From NCBI GenBank assembly GCA_052144935.1, contig JBKQPR010000203.1, positions 1 to 52,566 on the forward strand: DNA of 52,566 nucleotides, read 5' to 3'. Positions within the stretch are counted from its first letter, which is position 1. Each line of letters opens with the position of its first letter. The position numbers were made by a program, and so were the translations under genes. Below are positions 8,507 through 16,119 of this stretch, one piece after another. The notes below the pieces were generated by a model that saw only the letters and a program-made list of their open reading frames with translations, was not told the origin of the DNA and made no database searches. The stretch comes from JOPF133 sp052144935 (GTDB lineage Bacteria; Acidobacteriota; Terriglobia; Bryobacterales; Bryobacteraceae).

Positions 8507-9172
8507 TCAGGTCTTACCGGGGTTCAATTCGTACAGGCGGCGGGCGATGGCATGGAATTCCCGGACGCCGAATTCCGCAGTGGCTCTGAGGCATTCGAGG
8601 GTGTCGCCGGAGAGGCCCGGGAGCACCTGCTTTTGGATTTCTTCAACCAGGGCCTTGAGACGGAAGTTGAGGAGGGGCACGCGGGGCGGAACGCCGTCCG
8701 GTGCGGGTGGATTGGCCTTCGGTGCGGGCGGACTGGCTTTCGGTTCGGGGGGACGCAGGGAGCGCCGGGCGCGGACCAGGGCGCGGATACGGGCGGCGTT
8801 TTCGGGAACGATGGGCACTTGTTCGCCATCGATTTCGATGCAGTTGTCTTCCACGGCGGCGGCGATCTCGCGGTAATCTTCGGCCGAGATGCGGGCCAGG
8901 GTGGACAGACGGAAGTAGGCCGCTCCGAACTCTTCATACTGGCCGATGACGCGATCGGCGTGCCTGCGGCTGAGGCCGGTGTACCGCTGGCAGAAATCGT
9001 CCCAGGTTAAGCCCAGCTTGTCGTGGCAGCCGGTGTCCTTCATCTGCTTCAGGGACAGCGCCTGGGCAGCCGAGCACTTGTTGGCGATCAGGGCGAAAGC
9101 TTGCTGGCGCCCCACCCAGGCGCCCATTTCGATCCAGTCCTCGGTCGCTTGCGTAGTTTCTTCCATAACCAT
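8507..9172 (-). CDS. Hypothetical protein with helical DNA-binding-like N terminus
   Basis: A 221-residue protein I cannot name. Residues 20-110 are helical and include WDDFCQRYTGLSRRHADRVI, which reads like a helix-turn-helix (a growth-condition sensor of the DUF3102 kind has a similar layout; unverified). A proline/alanine linker rich in PPAPKA repeats (about 143-163) separates this from a C-terminal helical region LLNFRLKALVEEIQKQV. No signal peptide. Two ATGs six bases apart (9172 and 9166) are both usable. It faces away from the KimA-like gene. Codon use is similar to the neighbours. Confidence 0.65.
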   Translation of the reverse strand: MVMEETTQATEDWIEMGAWVGRQQAFALIANKCSAAQALSLKQMKDTGCHDKLGLTWDDFCQRYTGLSRRHADRVIGQYEEFGAAYFRLSTLARISAEDYREIAAAVEDNCIEIDGEQVPIVPENAARIRALVRARRSLRPPEPKASPPAPKANPPAPDGVPPRVPLLNFRLKALVEEIQKQVLPGLSGDTLECLRATAEFGVREFHAIARRLYELNPGKT

Positions 9173-9583
9173 GCGTTTCCGGACACGATGGCCGGAAATC
9201 CGGAAGGCTCTGTTGAAAACAAATGGGTTATCCTCTATCTTCCGGACGCCGATGTCCGGAATCCGCCTTCCTGGGGCCCCATTCGCTTGCGCGAAGGCCC
9301 TCCCGAAGCCACATTGTATGAGGAGAGCAGGCGGATCCCGCCGAGGAGGATTTGGCGTTGGCCCTATAAGTATTTGAAGTTGCGGGGGTTATTTGGAGGC
9401 GGAAAATTGCCGAACTCTGTGAACGTCTTCCGGGCAATCCTCCCCGAGCGATCCCCGGCAGGCGATCTGTTTCTTTTTCCGATGGATCTCCCAGGAGGAG
9501 TGTCGGGCAGCGCCAACCTCGGATTTGACGCGGACGCGCCACTTCGCAGTCAAGTTGGCGTCCGTTCGGGTGACAATAGACCC
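9173..9583. other. Long non-coding leader between divergent genes
   Basis: About 410 bases lie between the start of the hypothetical gene on the minus strand and the chosen ATG of the potassium transporter. Translation of the frame leading into the transporter gives no family-like residues. The left part contains repeated TCCGGA/CCGGAA blocks in inverted order (9178-9262). Transporters of this family are often controlled by a c-di-AMP (ydaO) riboswitch; I looked for its conserved blocks and could not place them with confidence, so only the leader is reported. Confidence 0.3.
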
Positions 9584-11452
9584 ATGGGTTTCATGGATCT
9601 GCTGCTGGGCCGGCCGCTGGCCACCGAGGAAGAGAAGGCCGAAAGGATAGGTCCCGCCAAAGGGGTCCCCATTTTCGGCCTGGATGCGCTTAGCTCCGCC
9701 GCCTATGGGCCGGAAGCGGCGCTGACACTGCTGATTCCGTTGGGATTGGCCGGGGTGGCCTACATCGTTCCCATCAGCGTCAGCATCGTCATCCTGCTCG
9801 CCATCGTCTACTTCTCCTACCGCCAGACCATCATGGCGTATCCGATGGGCGGCGGATCGTACACCGTGGCCAGCGAAAACCTGGGCGTATGGCCCGGGCT
9901 GCTGGCGGCAGCCTCGCTGATGGTGGATTACGTCCTCACTGCCGCCGTGGGCATTTCGGCGGGCGTGGGCGCCCTGATTTCCGCCGTGCCCTCGCTCGAG
10001 AAGCACACCCTGGCTCTATGCCTGGCGATCTTGTTCGTGGTGACGCTGGTGAATCTCCGGGGGGTCAGCGAAGCCGGCGGCATCTTCCTGGTCCCCGCCT
10101 ATCTGTTCGTCTTCTGCCTGCTCGCCATGATCGTGCTCGGCGTCGTCAAAACGCTGGCGGCCGGCGGCCATCCCATCCCCGTGGTGGCGCCTCCCCACTT
10201 GAGCGGCGCCACGGCAACTCTGGGCGTTTGGCTGCTGCTGCGAGCTTTCGCCAGCGGCTGTACGGCCCTGACCGGAGTGGAGGCTGTCAGCAATGGCGTG
10301 ATGGCCTTCAAGGAACCCGCCCCCGTCACGGCACGCTTCACCCTTACCTTGGTGATTGGAATTCTCACCGTGATGCTGATCGGCATCGCATTCCTTTGCC
10401 GGGCGTATGGGGTCGCGGCCACGCCTCCCGGCGAGCAGGGCTATCAAAGCGTGCTCTCGCAGTTGCTCGCCGCCATCACCGGCAACGGCGTCTTCTACGG
10501 CGTAAGCATCGGGTCGATTCTGGTGGTTCTGGCGCTCTCGGCCAACACGGCCTTCGCCGATTTTCCGCGGCTGGCGCGGGCCATCGCGCAGAACGGCTTC
10601 CTGCCGCACGGCCTGGCGATCCGCGGGCGCCGCCTGGTCTATACCCAAGGCGTCTACGCTCTGGCCCTGCTGGCAGGCGTGCTGCTCATCCTGTTTGGCG
10701 GGGTTACCGACCGCCTGATTCCCCTCTATGCCGTGGGCGCATTCATGGCCTTCACGCTCTCCCAGGCCGGCATGGTGATGCACTGGAAACGCATGCGAGG
10801 CCCCGGCGCGTCCAAGAGCATGTTCGTGAATGGACTGGGAGCCGTCGCCACCGGCATCACCGTGATCGTCGTGCTCATCGCCAAGTTCACCGAAGGAGCC
10901 TGGATCACGCTGCTCTTGATTCCCGGGCTCATCCTCATGATGCGGCTGGTAAGGCGCCATTACGTTCATGTGGCGCTGCAGACCTACGATGCCACCCGGT
11001 TGAACACCCGGGACCTGACCCCGCCGTTGGTGGTGATCGCCATCGACCGTTGGAGCCGCATCACGCACAGAGCTTTGCGCTTCGCCATGACGATCTCTCC
11101 CGACGTCATGGCAGTGCATGTGGATGACGGCCAGGACTCCGACACCCTCGCGAGGCGGTGGAACGAGTTAGTGGAGGATCCCGCGCGGCAGGCCGGGTTG
11201 CCTGCGCCACGCCTGGCCGTTCTCCAATCTCGCTTCCGGTTCGTGATCCGGCCAATCCTGTATTACGTGCTCGACCTGGAAAAGAATAATCCCCAGCGGC
11301 AGATCGCGGTACTCATTCCGGAGCTGGTGGAGCGCCGCTGGTACTCGAATCTGCTGCATAACCATCGCTCCGCCGTGCTGAAAACCCTGCTCCTGTTCCA
11401 GGGCGGCCAGCGGATCACCGTGATCAACATTCCCTGGTATATGGACAACTGA
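9584..11452 (+). CDS. kimA: KimA-like potassium transporter (APC/KUP-type permease)
   Basis: The ATG at 9584 (MGFMDLLLGRPLATEEE) gives 622 residues; upstream in-frame sequence does not look coding. The match to Bacillus KimA (YdaO) recalled from memory runs throughout: FGLDALSSAAYGPE, with Asp34 and Tyr41 at the places of the K+-site residues; SYRQTIMAYPMGGGSYTV; NLGVWPGL; SGCTALTGVEAVSN; PLYAVGAFMAFTLSQAGM; and the C terminus with LHNHRSAVLKTLLLF. About 12 membrane helices precede a soluble C-terminal domain (from about residue 470) resembling a universal-stress-protein fold, which in KimA dimers swaps and regulates. Role: high-affinity proton-coupled K+ uptake. A general amino acid permease is the less likely alternative. 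Confidence 0.85.
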   Translation: MGFMDLLLGRPLATEEEKAERIGPAKGVPIFGLDALSSAAYGPEAALTLLIPLGLAGVAYIVPISVSIVILLAIVYFSYRQTIMAYPMGGGSYTVASENLGVWPGLLAAASLMVDYVLTAAVGISAGVGALISAVPSLEKHTLALCLAILFVVTLVNLRGVSEAGGIFLVPAYLFVFCLLAMIVLGVVKTLAAGGHPIPVVAPPHLSGATATLGVWLLLRAFASGCTALTGVEAVSNGVMAFKEPAPVTARFTLTLVIGILTVMLIGIAFLCRAYGVAATPPGEQGYQSVLSQLLAAITGNGVFYGVSIGSILVVLALSANTAFADFPRLARAIAQNGFLPHGLAIRGRRLVYTQGVYALALLAGVLLILFGGVTDRLIPLYAVGAFMAFTLSQAGMVMHWKRMRGPGASKSMFVNGLGAVATGITVIVVLIAKFTEGAWITLLLIPGLILMMRLVRRHYVHVALQTYDATRLNTRDLTPPLVVIAIDRWSRITHRALRFAMTISPDVMAVHVDDGQDSDTLARRWNELVEDPARQAGLPAPRLAVLQSRFRFVIRPILYYVLDLEKNNPQRQIAVLIPELVERRWYSNLLHNHRSAVLKTLLLFQGGQRITVINIPWYMDN

Positions 11453-11513
11453 TGGCCGCCATCCGGCGGAGGCCGGCGCAGCGCCCCGCTGAATCGTGCG
11501 GTAGACTTCCTCT

Positions 11514-12023
11514 GTGGATGCCACCGGAACGATCGAGTCCATCGCCGGGCTTCCAACCAGCCTGCCGGAGGAATCCCTGGAGGGCCTGCTGGTCACATTC
11601 GATGCGCTGGTCGGGGTTTCCGGCGGCGCGTTGCGTCCGGTTGCCGCCCAGTTCTTGCGCCACGCCGCCGAGTCCTCCCAGGACGTGACGCGCCGCGAGC
11701 GCCTGCTCAGAGCCGCCGGCGCGGTAGCGGCGGGAGAGCCCTGCGCGCCGACCCCCCAAAGGGTTGACCGCGAAACAGGCCGCCGCCCAAACCGTGACCC
11801 AGGCCGAATGTGCCGAGTGGGGAGAGCGCGCCGCCCGAACGCCATCGCGTCCCCTAAGCGCCGGATGCGCCATCCGCCGGCAGCCGGACCGCGAAGATCC
11901 TCCGGCGGGCATTCACGGAAACCGTCCCGGTACAAGCTCGGAGGACTCGATGCTCAGGCCAGAGCCTTCCCGTACAGCGCGAGCAAGCGGCTCCATGCCT
12001 TCTCGGCCAGTGGCTCGTTGTAG
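11514..12023 (+). CDS. Doubtful small ORF in the kimA-DLH gap
   Basis: The 500 bases between the convergent transporter and dienelactone hydrolase genes hold one open frame starting at GTG 11514. Its first 75 residues (TGTIESIAGLPTSLPEESLE onward) have an ordinary amphipathic composition, but from about residue 78 it becomes arginine/proline-rich and runs 70 bases into the hydrolase gene on the other strand. The real product, if any, is probably a short protein ending differently. I recognise no family. Confidence 0.2.
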   Translation: MDATGTIESIAGLPTSLPEESLEGLLVTFDALVGVSGGALRPVAAQFLRHAAESSQDVTRRERLLRAAGAVAAGEPCAPTPQRVDRETGRRPNRDPGRMCRVGRARRPNAIASPKRRMRHPPAAGPRRSSGGHSRKPSRYKLGGLDAQARAFPYSASKRLHAFSASGSL

Positions 12024-12817
12024 ACCTGCGAATCGGGAGGACACCAGCCATGCGCGGATCCCGCGTACACTTCGATCTCCGCAGGCAGGTTCGCCTTGGC
12101 GAACGTCTCTTTGAGGGCGGTCTTATCGTTGGGCGACCGGGCGTCGTCGTTGGCGGCGATGGCGATGAGGAACTGCGCCTTGGTCTTCGCGGCCTGCAGG
12201 TGCGGACTGTTAGGCGCATCGGTCACGAGTCCGCCGCCGTGGAATGAGGCGACTGCTCCGACACGATCGGGCACGGCGGCCGCGGTACGGAACGCCATCG
12301 GGCCGCCCATGCAATAGCCCTGTGTGCCCATCTTCCGATTCCTGGCAACCGGCGCTTGCCCGTCCAGCCACCCGATGAACGCTTTGGCATCCGTCATGTG
12401 GGTGGTCTCGTTCAGACCTCGGGCCAGCGGCATTACTTCCTGGATGGGAGTTGCGCCGCCGGCTGCCGCGGTGGGGGCTTTCCTGGTGCGGTAGAACGGG
12501 TTCACCACGAGCACCGAGTACCCCGATTCGGCGAGCCGTTTGCCCATCTGGCGGAACGCCGGCCGCAGTCCGAAGATGTCCGGCCATATGAGAACTCCGG
12601 GGGCGGTGCCGCTCGCCGGATGCACGAAGTAACAGTCTGCGGTGCCGTCGGGCGTGGTTACGTTCACGTCCGATTCGGTCACGGTGACCGCGTTGGCGGC
12701 TCGCGGCAGCATCATGGCGATGCCTGCTCCCAACATTACGCCGAATTGCTTCCGTGTCACCAGACCGCGAGCTTCGTACTCTTGCCGGTCTTGTTCAAAA
12801 TGATCCTGGTCGCACAT
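11954..12817 (-). CDS. Exported dienelactone hydrolase family protein
   Basis: A 287-residue alpha/beta hydrolase. The catalytic triad of the dienelactone hydrolase family is visible: Cys169 in GYCMGG, Asp224/225 in AANDDAR, and His256 in SAHGW. The N terminus has a TRKQFGVMLGAGIAMM segment ending in PRAANA, which reads as a Tat-like or Sec signal, so the enzyme likely works in the periplasm. Family members hydrolyse dienelactones, carboxymethylenebutenolide or various esters; substrate unknown. Single gene, convergent with the transporter gene, with an upstream gap of about 280 bases. Confidence 0.88.
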   Translation of the reverse strand: MCDQDHFEQDRQEYEARGLVTRKQFGVMLGAGIAMMLPRAANAVTVTESDVNVTTPDGTADCYFVHPASGTAPGVLIWPDIFGLRPAFRQMGKRLAESGYSVLVVNPFYRTRKAPTAAAGGATPIQEVMPLARGLNETTHMTDAKAFIGWLDGQAPVARNRKMGTQGYCMGGPMAFRTAAAVPDRVGAVASFHGGGLVTDAPNSPHLQAAKTKAQFLIAIAANDDARSPNDKTALKETFAKANLPAEIEVYAGSAHGWCPPDSQVYNEPLAEKAWSRLLALYGKALA

Positions 12818-12918
12818 ATTCCCTCCTCATCGCTGCCTGGTTGCGCGGTAGAACCGCACCCGTATCGCGCTATTATACCCACTCCTTCCCGGTGTCGGTG
12901 AGCTTTCAGGACTGGACT

Positions 12919-12992
12919 ATGTATCGCGGTGAGGGCGCGCGGCGCAGGACGGCGTAGAGGAGGGCGATGTATGGCGGTGAGGGCGCGCGGCG
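12919..12992. repeat. Short tandem duplication, period 48 bases
   Basis: The 26-base block beginning ATGTATCGCGGTGAGGG at 12919 recurs at 12967 as ATGTATGGCGGTGAGGG with one mismatch. It lies between the hydrolase promoter region and the kinase-gene remnant. Confidence 0.6.
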
Positions 12993-13100
12993 CGGCGCTG
13001 GGGACGGGAGCGGGGCGAGGTCCCCATCGATGCGCAGCTTGGGGAGCGGCGGGCCGAACAGGTCCAAAAACGGCTCGGGGATGCCGGCGGCCTTGAAGCG

Positions 13101-13268
13101 GGTATTCCCAAGCCCCTTTTCAAGTTCAACGTTGGCGTGCAGGTCGGCAACGTTTTTGGGGTCACCGCGGACGGCCAGCGCTTCCTGATCGCCGAACCGG
13201 TTGAGGGGAACCAAATCGAGCGGCCCGAGATTCCGCTGGTGCTCAACTGGGCCGCCGACATCAAGTAG
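13101..13268 (+). pseudogene. C-terminal remnant of a kinase-PD40 gene
   Basis: The frame reads GIPKPLFKFNVGVQVGNVFG, then VTADGQRFLIAEPVEG, ending LVLNWAADIK-stop. This is nearly the same as the last 55 residues of the kinase-PD40 protein encoded at 14701-16119 (GIPKPLFKFGVAGTFGNQFG ... LVLNWAAEIKQQ). Upstream of 13101 the frame loses similarity after a few codons, so only the C-terminal tail survives. It sits just before the first full kinase gene and is best explained as the stump of another member of the tandem array. Confidence 0.75.
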
Positions 13269-13323
13269 GCGCGCGGGCTTCACAGCGGTTGAGCCGGCAC
13301 CAAAGGGCCGGTGCTTCGCACCG

Positions 13324-13348
13324 TTGGCAGGCGAATCGCCTGCCCCAC
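13324..13348. repeat. REP-like hairpin GGCAGGC/GCCTGCC
   Basis: TTGGCAGGCGAATCGCCTGC followed by CCCAC forms a tight hairpin with a 9-bp stem. The same outer sequence (TTGGCAGGC ... GCCTGCCCCAC) occurs at 19859-19884 and 42066-42103, so it is a dispersed family rather than a gene-specific terminator. Confidence 0.6.
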
Positions 13349-13399
13349 GATCGCGAACAATGATGCAAACGGTGCCAGCGCCATGTAAAATGTCTGCGC

Positions 13400-14689
13400 A
13401 TGCCTCTGACACCTGGCGACAAACTGGGGCCCTATGAAATCATCGCGCCGCTCGGCGCCGGCGGCATGGGCGAGGTGTACCGCGCCCGCGACAGCAAACT
13501 GAATCGCGACGTGGCGATCAAAGTGCTGCCCGCCGCTTTCGCCAACGATGCGCAGTACATGGCGCGCTTCGAGCGCGAGGCGCAGGTGCTGGCCTCGCTG
13601 AACCATCCCAATATCGCGGTGATTTACGGGATCGAGCAGGGCGCCATCGTCATGGAACTGGTGGAGGGCGCCGACTTGCGCGGCCCGCGGCCCCTGGAAG
13701 AAGCCATCCCCATCGCCCGGCAGATCGCCCAGGGACTGGAAGCGGCCCATGAGCGCGGCGTCGTGCACCGCGACCTGAAGCCCGCCAACATCAAGATCGC
13801 GGGGCCCGCGAGCGGGCACCCCGGGGTGGTCAAGCTGCTCGATTTCGGGCTGGCCAAATCGGCAGCCGATTTCGCGGCCGCCGGGCCCAAAGGGCACCCC
13901 ACAGGGCACCCCACAGGACAGCCCGGCGCCAGCCCCACCATGTCGCCCACGCTTTCGCTGGCCATGACGCAGGCGGGCATGATCCTGGGCACCGCGGCCT
14001 ACATGAGCCCCGAGCAGGCACGCGGCAAGCCGGTGGACAAGCGCGCCGACATCTGGGCCTTCGGCGTGGTGCTCTACGAAATGCTGACCGGCAGACAGCT
14101 CTTCGGCGGCGGCGAGACCATCACCGATACGCTGGCTTCGGTGGTGAAAGACGCGCCCGACCTCGACAAGCTGCCGGCAGAGACGCCCGCGTATCTCCGA
14201 CGGCTGATCGAACGCTGCCTGCGCAAGGATGTGAATACACGGCTGCGGGACATCGGCGAAGCGCGCATCGCGCTGGAAAACCCGCCTGCCCCGGAGACGC
14301 CGGCGCAAGCGGCCACCGTGGTTCCGGCGGCGCCGCGGCGGTTGCCGTGGGTGCTTGCGGCAATTTTCGCCCTGAGCACACTGGCGCTGGCGGTGCTGTG
14401 GCTGCGCCCAAAGCCCGCCGATCCGGGTCTGGGCGTGGCGCGCTTCCTGATTCCCCTGCCTCCCGGGACCACGCTGCCCATATCCCTAGCGGCCACGGAG
14501 TGGGCGCCATCGCCCGATGGGCGCAACCTGGCGATGATCGTGGCCGATTCCGCTTCCGGAAAGACCGCTCTTTGGGTTCGCCCGCTGGGCGCCACCTCGG
14601 CGCACCGCCTGGATAAGACCGAGGAGGCCGATTACCCGTTCTGGTCGCCGGACGGGCAGTCCATCGGCTTCTTCGCGGGGGGAAACTGA
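13400..14689 (+). CDS. Ser/Thr protein kinase, N-terminal part of a split gene
   Basis: 429 residues: glycine loop GAGGMG (19-24), ATP lysine Lys41 in VAIKVL, Glu60, catalytic HRD at 123-125 with Asn130, DFG at 148-150, SPE at 203-205. A Gly/Pro/His linker (GPKGHPTGHPTGQP, about 162-175) sits in the activation-loop region, where the neighbouring paralogue has a shorter one. A membrane helix (about 315-335, LPWVLAAIFALSTLALAVLW) is followed by the first PD40 blades. The frame then stops: WSPDGQSIGFFAGGN-stop. In the paralogue the equivalent reads FFTPGKLKK, and here KLKR continues in the +1 frame after a run of six G (14677-14682). One more G would join this gene to the next. Intact protein: cytoplasmic kinase with periplasmic propeller sensor. 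Confidence 0.88.
   Translation: MPLTPGDKLGPYEIIAPLGAGGMGEVYRARDSKLNRDVAIKVLPAAFANDAQYMARFEREAQVLASLNHPNIAVIYGIEQGAIVMELVEGADLRGPRPLEEAIPIARQIAQGLEAAHERGVVHRDLKPANIKIAGPASGHPGVVKLLDFGLAKSAADFAAAGPKGHPTGHPTGQPGASPTMSPTLSLAMTQAGMILGTAAYMSPEQARGKPVDKRADIWAFGVVLYEMLTGRQLFGGGETITDTLASVVKDAPDLDKLPAETPAYLRRLIERCLRKDVNTRLRDIGEARIALENPPAPETPAQAATVVPAAPRRLPWVLAAIFALSTLALAVLWLRPKPADPGLGVARFLIPLPPGTTLPISLAATEWAPSPDGRNLAMIVADSASGKTALWVRPLGATSAHRLDKTEEADYPFWSPDGQSIGFFAGGN
13883..13917. repeat. Dispersed GGGCCC-RR-GGGCACCCC repeat inside a kinase gene
   Basis: GGGCCCAAAGGGCACCCC is followed by two further diverged GGGCACCCC-like units, encoding the linker GPKGHPTGHPTGQP in the kinase. The same 18-mer, reversed, is at 42075-42092 in the dusB tail; one-base variants are at 35320-35337 (S9 peptidase), and related blocks at 3391-3414, 8417-8447 and 37358-37370. 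Confidence 0.6.
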
Positions 14690-14700
14690 AGCGGGTTTCG

Positions 14701-16119
14701 GTGTCCGGCGGGAGCGTGCAGACCGTCTGCGATTTGCCCAGGGGGTCCACCGCCCTGACAGCGGCCAATGGCGGCGCCTGGAACCAGGACGGCTCGATCG
14801 TATTTGCGGGATACAACGGCCCGCTCCTGCGGGTCCCGGCGATGGGCGGCATGCCGCAGCCGGCCACCGCGCTGGCCAAAGGCGAGCTATCGCATGTATG
14901 GCCGCAGCTCCTGCCCGACGGGCGGCATGTGCTGTACCTTGCCCGGAGCGGCGATGCAGCGAACCACGCGATCTACGTCCAGGAACTGGGCTCCTCCCTA
15001 CGGGTTCAAGTCCTCAAGAGCCTGACGCGAGCCATGTGGTCGCCGCCCCCGGCGCCGCGCCGCCCCGATGAGGAGGGCTATCTGCTCTTCATCCGTGAGG
15101 GCACGCTGTTCGCGCAGCGCATGGACCCGAAGAGGTTAACGCTGGAGGGCGAGGCGCTGGCGGTAGCGCAGGAAGTGGTAGCCAATGAGGGCAATGGCCG
15201 AAGCACCTTCGCCGTCTCCCGGAACGGCGTGCTGGCCTATCGCAGCGGCGCCTCCGGCCGCACTACGCAGCTCACCTGGCGCGGCCGCGACGGAAAGGTC
15301 CTCGGCGTAGTGGGCCCGCCCGGCGAATTAACCAACCCCTCGCTCTCTCCGGATGAAAAGAGTGTCGCGCTGCTGGTGGGGTCAACGAACGTCGATACCT
15401 GGGTCGTGGACCTGGCCACCGGCGTGTTCACCCGCATGACCCGCGATGGCAAGGCTTCGATCCTCTCCGTACCGGCATGGTCGCCGGACTCCCAGCGGCT
15501 GGCCGTCTCGCAGAGGGGCGGTGCGGGGGCGCAGGAGATTGATGTGGCTTCCGGCAAGGTTACTTCGCTGGGGAAGGAAGCGGGGTACGTGGAGGATTGG
15601 ACGCCCGATGGCCGCTCGATTCTCTGCAACGACCCGAGCTCGAGCCGTTTGTGGCTGCTCTCTCTGGCGGAGGGGCCGAAACTCCGGACCATCATCGAGA
15701 CTCCTTACCGCACGCAGTCCTTTCGCTTCACACCCGATGGAAAGTATGTAGTCTACACCTCCAATGAATCCGGGCCGTCTGAAGTCTACGTGGCATCTTT
15801 CCCTTCATTCGCGGTGAAGCGCAAGGTATCGACCGGAGGCGCGCTCTATCCGGTCTGGGCCAATGGCGGCAAGGAGATCTTCTACCGCGCGAATGACGGG
15901 ACGATGATGGAGGTAGAGGTCCGGACGGGGTCCACCATTGAGGCGGGCATCCCCAAGCCGCTTTTCAAGTTCGGCGTCGCCGGGACATTTGGCAACCAAT
16001 TTGGCGTCACCGCGGACGGGAAGCGTTTTCTGATCAACGAACCCGTGCAGACAGACGAAATTCAAAAGCCCGAGATTTCGCTGGTGCTCAACTGGGCGGC
16101 GGAGATCAAGCAGCAGTGA
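14701..16119 (+). CDS. PD40 beta-propeller half of the split kinase gene
   Basis: This frame carries the missing propeller: WNQDGSIVF, SHVWPQLLPDGRHVLY, PSLSPDEKSVALL, PAWSPDSQRLAV and SFRFTPDGKYVVYTSNESG are PD40/WD40-like (TolB-type) blades. Its nominal start is a GTG, but the natural N terminus is the kinase domain of the preceding frame. The paralogue at 16116-18728 shows the same domain order in one uninterrupted frame of 870 residues, so these two ORFs together equal one protein of about 905 residues. Its stop overlaps the GTG start of the next kinase gene by four bases (GTGA), indicating coupled translation. If the frameshift is genuine, this fragment is probably not made in useful form. 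Confidence 0.8.
   Translation: MSGGSVQTVCDLPRGSTALTAANGGAWNQDGSIVFAGYNGPLLRVPAMGGMPQPATALAKGELSHVWPQLLPDGRHVLYLARSGDAANHAIYVQELGSSLRVQVLKSLTRAMWSPPPAPRRPDEEGYLLFIREGTLFAQRMDPKRLTLEGEALAVAQEVVANEGNGRSTFAVSRNGVLAYRSGASGRTTQLTWRGRDGKVLGVVGPPGELTNPSLSPDEKSVALLVGSTNVDTWVVDLATGVFTRMTRDGKASILSVPAWSPDSQRLAVSQRGGAGAQEIDVASGKVTSLGKEAGYVEDWTPDGRSILCNDPSSSRLWLLSLAEGPKLRTIIETPYRTQSFRFTPDGKYVVYTSNESGPSEVYVASFPSFAVKRKVSTGGALYPVWANGGKEIFYRANDGTMMEVEVRTGSTIEAGIPKPLFKFGVAGTFGNQFGVTADGKRFLINEPVQTDEIQKPEISLVLNWAAEIKQQ

Noticed and set aside
9263..9583. c-di-AMP (ydaO) riboswitch in the leader of the KimA-like gene
   Set aside because: Expected from the biology of the family, but I could place only scattered matches (GCCGAA, GGAGGA) and not the conserved pseudosymmetric core. 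A covariance-model search would decide.
12919..12992. CRISPR-like repeat
   Set aside because: Only two copies with a period of 48 bases and no further unit; simple tandem duplication.
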